This document shows positions 58,657 to 64,000 of a stretch of 64,000 nucleotides of DNA, one piece after another. The translations under genes and the position numbers were made by a program. This DNA comes from Flavisphingopyxis sp963800335 (lineage in GTDB: Bacteria; Pseudomonadota; Alphaproteobacteria; Sphingomonadales; Sphingomonadaceae). The notes under the pieces were generated by a model, which was not told where the DNA came from, did no database searches, and saw only the letters and a list, made by a program, of their open reading frames with translations. The first letter of the stretch is position 1, and each line of letters begins with the position of its first letter. The DNA is taken from the NCBI GenBank assembly GCA_963800335.1, contig CAWDAN010000002.1, positions 186,001 through 250,000 of the forward strand, written 5' to 3'.

Positions 58657-58848
58657 ATGAGAAGTCGGGACGTTATCAAGGCGCTCAAAGCGGCAGGGTG
58701 GGAACAGGTCGGCCAAAAGGGTAGCCATGTTCAATTCAAACATCCGGCGCGCCAAGGCCGCGTGACCGTTCCGCATCCGAAGCACGATTTGCCGACCGGC
58801 ACGCTCAAGAGCATCGAACGCCAAAGCGGCCTGACATTGGGATATTGA
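58657..58848 (+). CDS. hicA: HicA toxin
   Basis: 63 residues with GWEQVGQKGSHVQFKHP, containing the catalytic His of the HicA mRNA interferase (SHVQFKH), and a double-stranded RNA-binding-like fold. It precedes hicB by one base. In characterised systems it cleaves mRNA when HicB is lost. Confidence 0.92.
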   Translation: MRSRDVIKALKAAGWEQVGQKGSHVQFKHPARQGRVTVPHPKHDLPTGTLKSIERQSGLTLGY

Positions 58849-58849
58849 T

Positions 58850-59224
58850 ATGCAGGAACGTTTTTACCCCGCGATGATTGAAAACAGCGAAACCGGTTTC
58901 GGCGTCTGGTTTCCTGACCTGTCCGGCTGCGTCAGCGCGGGCACGACGATCGACGATGCGCTGTTGGCCGCACGCGAGGCGCTGGCATTGCATATTTCAG
59001 GCATGATCGAGGACGGGGAACGCATCCCGCCCGCGAGCAAGCTTCCCGCGCAGCGCGATCCCGCGATCGTGGCGGTCGCCATGGTCCCCGTCACGCTCCC
59101 CGGCAGGAAACGCCGGGTTAATGTGTCGCTCGACGAAGGCCTGCTCGCCGCGATCGACGCCGTCACCGATAACCGCTCGGGTTTTCTTGAGCGCGCCGCG
59201 CGGCATGAATTGGCGGCTGACTGA
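58850..59224 (+). CDS. hicB: HicB antitoxin
   Basis: 124 residues. The partly degraded RNase H-like domain reads ENSETGFGVWFPDLSGCVSA; the C-terminal ribbon-helix-helix is RRVNVSLDEGLLAAIDAVTD. The C-terminal domain should bind the palindrome in the hicA promoter. Confidence 0.93.
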   Translation: MQERFYPAMIENSETGFGVWFPDLSGCVSAGTTIDDALLAAREALALHISGMIEDGERIPPASKLPAQRDPAIVAVAMVPVTLPGRKRRVNVSLDEGLLAAIDAVTDNRSGFLERAARHELAAD

Positions 59225-59337
59225 TCGATCGACAAACCGCTTCGCAAACGTCCCGCAACAATATCACCGCGTTGTGGCATTGCGGTGCGCGCCGCTTTAC
59301 GGAGGTCAGCGCAAGTTCCAACAAGTCAGGCAGGCCC

Positions 59338-59670
59338 ATGGCGCGCAAGAAACGTGATCCCTATCGAGACCTCGATGCCGCCGATGAGTCCGCGGAGGTC
59401 GCGGTGCCGTGCTGGCTGTGCGGGCGGCCGACGGGCAAGACGATCATCTGGCATCATCCCGTCCCCAAGAGTCGCGGCGGGCGCGACGTCGTGCCGATGC
59501 ACCCGATCTGCCAGCAGACGCTGATCGCCAATTTCACCAATGCCGAGCTGCAGCGCCACGCGATGGACGTCGAGGCGCTGCTGGCCAATCCCGACGTGCG
59601 CAAGTTCGTCGACTGGGTGGCCAACAAGGAACCCGATTTCACCGCGACGACGGCGAAGAAGAAACGCTGA
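59338..59670 (+). CDS. HNH endonuclease-like protein
   Basis: 110 residues. It has CWLCGRPTGKTIIWHHPVPK and HPICQQTLIANF, a zinc-bound HNH (ββα-metal) fold with CxxC and HH. The C-terminus is Lys-rich. It follows hicAB by 113 bases. Substrate unknown; it may be a household HNH protein rather than a defence nuclease. Confidence 0.8.
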   Translation: MARKKRDPYRDLDAADESAEVAVPCWLCGRPTGKTIIWHHPVPKSRGGRDVVPMHPICQQTLIANFTNAELQRHAMDVEALLANPDVRKFVDWVANKEPDFTATTAKKKR

Positions 59671-59931
59671 TCGTGCCCGGTGCCGCTGTTGCCGATAGGA
59701 CGCATCTCCTCGCGAATTATACCGCGCCTATCCATTTGGGGCTGTCCTACTTTTATCGTTCGCCGCTAGCCTTTTCGCGCGATGATCGCTCCATCGACAA
59801 TTTCGCCCGCTCGTGCGGCAGCGCTAACCGGCCTCCGCGCGCCACCGGCAACTACACCACAAAGCCACGCGAATAGGTCACGTAGGTCACACTTTTCGTG
59901 TAGATCTGCGAATCTGCGATGCCTCCGTACA
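59671..59931. other. Gene-free region between HNH gene and bactofilin
   Basis: About 260 bases without a supported gene. Near 59874-59890 a 9-base unit (TAGGTCACG) is tandemly repeated almost twice. No promoter, RNA gene or other site was seen, apart from the terminator that follows. Confidence 0.5.
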
Positions 59932-59957
59932 GAAAAAGGGCGACCCGCAGGCCGCCC
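59932..59957 (-). terminator. Terminator of bactofilin gene
   Basis: An 8-bp stem (GGGCGGCC/GGTCGCCC on the minus strand, one G-T pair) with a 4-base loop followed by TTTTT, about 40 bases past the bactofilin stop. Confidence 0.8.
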
Positions 59958-59997
59958 ATCCTCTCCCGAAACTGATGTCCGGTATCCCTGTCTGGCG

Positions 59998-60480
59998 TCA
60001 GCTGGCCATGCCCTGCGGCTCGGCGGCGACGAGTTCGAGCGGGGTCTTGCCCGCTGGGTTTTCGGCGCGGCGTTCGCCGGCGTTGCGCTTGTGACTGAAC
60101 TTGCCTTCGACCTTGCCGCCGTTTTCTATCGTCAGGTTCTGGTAGACAACATCGCCGGTAATCCGCGCGGTGCGCTGGATGACGAGGTCACGCGCCTCGA
60201 TCGATCCCTCGACCGTACCCGCGATCCGTGCAGTCTCGGCGACGATCGCGCCCTTGATCGCGCTGCCTTCGCCCTGGACGAAATTGGCGCATTTGAGGTC
60301 GCCTTCGACGCAACCGTCGATGTGCAGGTCGACCGTGGAGGCGATGTTGCCGGTGACGATGACGTCGGCACCGAGAACCGAGAAGGTGGTGGTGTTGCTC
60401 GCCATCTTACGATTGTCCGCTCTGGGTTCCGGCGCGCTCGGCGATCCTGCGTGCGGCGACGGCTTTGGTTTCGAGAACAT
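59998..60480 (-). CDS. Bactofilin
   Basis: About 160 residues with the bactofilin beta-helix core (FSVLGADVIVTGNIASTVDL then HIDGCVEGDLKCANFV and similar repeats). The full-length start (MFSKPK) at 60480 overlaps the peptidase gene by 74 bases; a start at 60405 would avoid this. Bactofilins form membrane-associated filaments and recruit peptidoglycan enzymes, which fits the neighbour. Confidence 0.88.
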   Translation of the reverse strand: MFSKPKPSPHAGSPSAPEPRADNRKMASNTTTFSVLGADVIVTGNIASTVDLHIDGCVEGDLKCANFVQGEGSAIKGAIVAETARIAGTVEGSIEARDLVIQRTARITGDVVYQNLTIENGGKVEGKFSHKRNAGERRAENPAGKTPLELVAAEPQGMAS

Positions 60481-61588
60481 CTTTTTTTGCCTCCAGGAAA
60501 ATGCGGGGGTTCATGGCAGTTCCGTTCATCCGGACTTCGAAATGGAGGTGCGGACCGGTCGAGCGTCCGGTCGATCCCATTGCCGCGATCGTGACGCCCG
60601 TGGCGACGCGCTGGCCCACCTTAACATCGAAGCGCGACAAATGCGCGTAGCGGGTGATGATGCCCTGGCCGTGGTCGATCTCGACGACATTGCCATAGCC
60701 CGACTTTCTTCCGACGAACGAGATGCGGCCGGCGGCGGCGGCGTGGATCGGCGTCCCGCGGGCGCCGCGGAAATCGAGCCCCGAATGGAACGCGGCAGCG
60801 CCGGTAAAGGGATCGCGACGATAACCGTAGCTCGACGTGACCATGTCGACATTGGCCGGGCGCGCCGAGGGCATCGCGACGAGGGCACGTTCGAGCCGTT
60901 CCATGCGGATCAGCGCAGTGTCGAGGCGGGCGATCGAAGCACCCATCTGGTCGATCGTGCGACCGTCGCTACGGAACGCAACGAACGGACCGCCAAGTGC
61001 TGCGGGTTGCTGAGTCAGGCTTTTCGGATCGATACCGAAATTGCGGATCGCCGCCTCGGCGCGCGCCGCGCGGCGATCGACCGTGGCGGTCAGCGCGACG
61101 GCCAGATCGTCCTGCCGCCCACGCAGCGCGAGGAGGTTCCTGAGCACGCCCTTCACGTCAAGCGCACCGATCTTGCGCGGGGCGATCTCATCGGCAGCGG
61201 CATTCGATTTGGGAGCATCGACCGCCTTGCCACGAATTTCTCCGGTCAGCGTTTCGAGATAGGTCTGGCGCGCATCGAGTTCGGCAGCGACTTCACCGAC
61301 GCGGTTACGATAGGCCGCGACCCGGGCCTGTGCCGCGTCGACCTGCGCCTGCTGCTGCGCCAGCTCGGCGCGCTCGGAAGCTCCGAGCATGTCGCGGACG
61401 ACGGCAACACCGGTGATCGTCAGAAGGACGAGAAATGCCGCTGCGAGCGCGATTGCGATGCTGCGTTGCAGCCTTGCCGACAGCTTGACGAATTTGACGT
61501 GACCGCCGGTACGAACGAAAATCTCGCGATCTTGGAACATCGCAGACCAGCGGTCGCGAAACGCCGTGTCGCGTAAGGAAAATGCCAC
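60407..61588 (-). CDS. M23/LytM-family peptidase
   Basis: 393 residues with an N-terminal membrane helix (SIAIALAAAFLVLLTITGVA), a coiled-coil (about residues 70-110, ERAELAQQQAQVDAAQARV) and the LytM domain (SSYGYRRDPFTG, FHSGLDFRG, GPHLHFEVR), all metal ligands present. It cuts peptidoglycan cross-links. It overlaps bactofilin, indicating a functional pair. Confidence 0.94.
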   Translation of the reverse strand: MAFSLRDTAFRDRWSAMFQDREIFVRTGGHVKFVKLSARLQRSIAIALAAAFLVLLTITGVAVVRDMLGASERAELAQQQAQVDAAQARVAAYRNRVGEVAAELDARQTYLETLTGEIRGKAVDAPKSNAAADEIAPRKIGALDVKGVLRNLLALRGRQDDLAVALTATVDRRAARAEAAIRNFGIDPKSLTQQPAALGGPFVAFRSDGRTIDQMGASIARLDTALIRMERLERALVAMPSARPANVDMVTSSYGYRRDPFTGAAAFHSGLDFRGARGTPIHAAAAGRISFVGRKSGYGNVVEIDHGQGIITRYAHLSRFDVKVGQRVATGVTIAAMGSTGRSTGPHLHFEVRMNGTAMNPRIFLEAKKDVLETKAVAARRIAERAGTQSGQS

Positions 61589-61837
61589 GTTTTGCTACCC
61601 ACCCGATTGATTTCGACTCGGGGGTAGCAGGTGAAGGGGGCTATATCGAATCGGCACCCGCAATATTATGACGAGTCGAAGCAAGTTTGCGATGAGTTGA
61701 TGGAACGATTGTGAGTTGGCTTCGTTACCGGGGGTTAATTTGGCGCAATTTTATTGGCCGATGTCTCGGGCCGGTCGGGCCGCCATACGGTCTTAACAGG
61801 TTGAGTAAAGTTTACGACCCGCTTACCATTTTTGGCT

Positions 61838-63247
61838 ATGGCGTCGGGCGTGACCCGTTCGAAGCTCCCTGAAACTACCGCTCCGCCGATAGCTCCGCCC
61901 GCTCGACCCCGCTCGGCGGTGAGCCATGGCGTCGGGCTTGCGGGATTGGTCGGACTGCTCGGCTGGCTCGTCTTCGCGCGCACCGTCGGCACCGACCTCG
62001 CAACGTCGCCGATCGCGCCGATGCTGGCGATCGGAAACGCCGACCCGGCGATGGTCGCGGCCTATTGGAGCCTGATCGCCTGCGGCTTGCCGATGATCTT
62101 GTGGTCACTATTGGTCGATAAAGTGCATCTGCGAGCCTCGACCGGTATCGACTGGTCAAATCCGCGCCCGGTTCACGAAATCCTCGACATCAGCATCGTC
62201 AAGCTCGCCGGCCTGTGGGCTACCTGGGGGATCATCGCACTGATTTATGCGATCGGTCGCTGGTACTGGAGCGGCGCCTATCTCGTCTCGATGGAAATTT
62301 TCGCGCATCTCGCGCCGGTGCTGCTGATCGCATCGATCCCCTATGTCATCTGGCTCGACCGTTATCTCGTCCATCCCCGCGACGGCGCATGGTCGTTCGG
62401 CCAGCTGTTCACCGGCCAGGCGACCAGTGCCGACCGTCAGGCGATCGCGCGGCACCTGCGTGCCTGGGCGGTCAAGGGCTTCTTCCTCGCCTTCATGATT
62501 TCGATCGTGCCGTGGGGCTTCATGGAACTCGTCGAGCTGCCGATGGACCAGGTCCTGCGCGGCCCGGTTGAGCTGGCGCATTATTCGATCCTGCTGATGT
62601 TCCTGTGCGACGTCCACTTCGCCACTGTCGGCTATCTGCTGACGATGCGCCCGCTTGACGCGCATATCCGCACCGCCAACCCCTATCTGGCAGGTTGGGT
62701 CGCGGCGCTGATGTGCTATCCGCCATTCCAGATCATGGTCGCGACGACCGATCCGCTGTTCTACGAATATGACACCGGCGATTGGGCGTTCTGGTTCGCC
62801 AATTATCCCGTCCTGCTGTGGAGCGTCGGCGCGGCTTTGGTCTTCCTGACGGGGATCTACGGCTGGGCGACGGTCTCCTTCGGCATCCGCTTTTCGAACC
62901 TGACGCATCGCGGCATTTTGACGCACGGGCCCTACAGCGTCAGCCGCCACCCCGCTTACGTGTCGAAGAATCTGTACTGGTGGCTGGCGACGATCCCGTT
63001 CCTGACGGTAACGGGCAGCTGGGCAGACGGCGCGCGCAACGCGGTGCTGCTGCTCGGCGTCAACGCGATCTATTACTGGCGCGCCAAGACCGAGGAAAAG
63101 CACCTGCTCGGCGACCCGGTCTACCGCGAATATTACGAATGGATGCAGGCGCACGGGGCGATCCCGCGGCTGTTTGCATGGATTACGCGGCGTCCGCGCC
63201 CGCTGGTCGCGCTGGCACCGACGGTGCCCGCAATCCCCGAACGCTAA
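61838..63247 (+). CDS. ICMT-like membrane methyltransferase
   Basis: 469 residues with about nine hydrophobic segments. The C-terminal part has GILTHGPYSVSRHPAYVSKN and LLGDPVYREYYEWMQ, the isoprenylcysteine carboxyl/phospholipid methyltransferase signature. The N-terminal extension of about 300 residues is membranous and unrecognised. The ATG at 61838 is better than an upstream TTG. It ends 4 bases inside gshA. Confidence 0.75.
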   Translation: MASGVTRSKLPETTAPPIAPPARPRSAVSHGVGLAGLVGLLGWLVFARTVGTDLATSPIAPMLAIGNADPAMVAAYWSLIACGLPMILWSLLVDKVHLRASTGIDWSNPRPVHEILDISIVKLAGLWATWGIIALIYAIGRWYWSGAYLVSMEIFAHLAPVLLIASIPYVIWLDRYLVHPRDGAWSFGQLFTGQATSADRQAIARHLRAWAVKGFFLAFMISIVPWGFMELVELPMDQVLRGPVELAHYSILLMFLCDVHFATVGYLLTMRPLDAHIRTANPYLAGWVAALMCYPPFQIMVATTDPLFYEYDTGDWAFWFANYPVLLWSVGAALVFLTGIYGWATVSFGIRFSNLTHRGILTHGPYSVSRHPAYVSKNLYWWLATIPFLTVTGSWADGARNAVLLLGVNAIYYWRAKTEEKHLLGDPVYREYYEWMQAHGAIPRLFAWITRRPRPLVALAPTVPAIPER

Positions 63248-64000
63248 AAGCTTTCCTCGGCATAGATCCGCGAAACATCGCCATTCCATTCGCCGTGGTA
63301 GCGATCGAGCAGGCGCTGGGCGGGGACTTTGCCGCTGGCGACGATCTCGTGCAACGGATTGAGGAAGCCGGTTTCGTTGTCGCCCATCGAATTGAGGCGA
63401 TTGCGTGCGGCAAGACCGCGGTCGGCGATGGCGAGCACTTCGCGGGCCAGCTCTCCCAGCTTACGCCCGCCCGGAACGTCGGCATCGAGCGCAAGCCTGG
63501 GCACTGCGTTGCGCAGGTTCTCGCGCTCGTCGATCGTCCAGTCCTTGACGAGATCCCATGCCGCATCAAGCGCGCCCTGGTCGTAGAGCAGGCCTACCCA
63601 CAAAGCGGGCAGCGCGCAGATCTTGTTCCACGGACCGCCGTCGGCGCCGCGCATTTCGAGGAAGCTCTTCAGGCGAACCTCGGGGAAGGCGGTCGAGAGA
63701 TGGTCGATCCAGTCGCTCTCGGTCGGCAATTCTCCGGGCAGGATCGACAGCTTGCCGGCGAGGAAATCGCGGAAGCTAAGGCCCGCTGCATCGAGATAGA
63801 CGCCGTCGCGAAAGACGAAATACATCGGCACGTCGAGCATGTAGTCGACATAGCGATCGTAACCGAACCCATCTTCGAAGACGAAGGGCAGCATGCCGGT
63901 GCGCTGCGGATCGGTATCGCTCCAGATATGGCTGCGATACGAGAGATAACCGTTGGGCTTGCCCTCGGTGAACGGTGAATTGGCGAACAATGCTGTCGCG
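63244..64000 (-). CDS. gshA: Glutamate-cysteine ligase, C-terminal part
   Basis: The C-terminal 250 residues of a plant/alphaproteobacterial-type (GCS2) enzyme; the gene continues past the right edge. It has FANSPFTEGKPNGYLSYRSH then IWSDTDPQRTGMLPFVFEDG, and EMRGADGGPWNKICALPALW. It makes gamma-glutamylcysteine for glutathione. The stop is at 63244. Confidence 0.93.
   Translation of the reverse strand, partial: ATALFANSPFTEGKPNGYLSYRSHIWSDTDPQRTGMLPFVFEDGFGYDRYVDYMLDVPMYFVFRDGVYLDAAGLSFRDFLAGKLSILPGELPTESDWIDHLSTAFPEVRLKSFLEMRGADGGPWNKICALPALWVGLLYDQGALDAAWDLVKDWTIDERENLRNAVPRLALDADVPGGRKLGELAREVLAIADRGLAARNRLNSMGDNETGFLNPLHEIVASGKVPAQRLLDRYHGEWNGDVSRIYAEESF

Noticed and set aside
59338..59670. 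HNH gene with hicAB as a defence island
   Set aside because: The HNH protein is small and alone, separated by 113 bases, and there is no restriction, CRISPR or phage gene nearby.

Overview
The window is high-GC DNA from an alphaproteobacterium. Gene content and local order (mutM/rpsT/dnaA, ubiE-ubiB-coaBC-dut, Tim44-like/mltA/smr, bactofilin next to a LytM peptidase, plant-type gshA, a Sphingomonas-style CCCTGAA/TTCAGGG hairpin) point to the Sphingomonadales. This assignment is inference from gene content; no 16S gene is present.

Layout. 1-4264 (minus): a MoxR operon (DUF4129, DUF4350, MoxR ATPase, DUF58, SpoIIM-like). 4348-15001: a phenylacetyl-CoA catabolic locus, with paaG-paaZ-tetR on the minus strand and paaABCDE followed by a fused 2-oxoacid dehydrogenase E1 and an E2 on the plus strand. 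Both arms start from one intergenic region where a perfect palindrome covers both -35 boxes. A TTG-started aromatic aminotransferase converges on the E2 gene; no phenylacetate-CoA ligase gene is present. 16428-24287 (minus): a T4SS-like cluster virB4-6-2-3-8-9-10-11 without VirD4, relaxase, VirB1, VirB5 or VirB7. 24593-26425: tRNA-Arg(CCG), then a small AT-rich insert bounded by an 85-bp repeat of the tRNA 5' part, carrying one unrecognised gene and decayed nth 3' fragments. 26426-36957: a secreted protein, a TetR regulator, nth-dapB, a sirtuin, a GFA protein, the operon ccdA-ccdB-coaBC-dut-moeB, ubiB, ubiE and mutM. 36959-52704: core genes (rpsT, dnaA, trpS, murJ, secB, Tim44-like, mltA, smr, dapE, ysxC, yidC, yidD, rnpA, rpmH). 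52770-57014: a secreted ClpP-like protein and an HxlR-controlled cluster of small enzymes. 57096-64000: comM, hicAB, an HNH protein, bactofilin, LytM peptidase, an ICMT-like membrane methyltransferase and partial gshA.

Quality warning. About three dozen genes or gene parts change reading frame once or more, including essential genes (trpS, murJ, coaBC, dapE). Several shifts map to a single extra or missing base, often in a homopolymer. I read these as sequence indels rather than pseudogenes, and I give each gene its full reconstructed span.

How parts work together. The aminotransferase (Phe to phenylpyruvate), E1/E2 (2-oxoacid to acyl-CoA) and PaaABCDE/G/Z could form a route from phenylalanine to ring-opened products that bypasses free phenylacetate. 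This is a hypothesis. Two ribosomal-protein genes (rpsT, rpmH) share a promoter, hairpin and U-run leader layout, and a CcdAB toxin-antitoxin module sits at the head of the coaBC operon.
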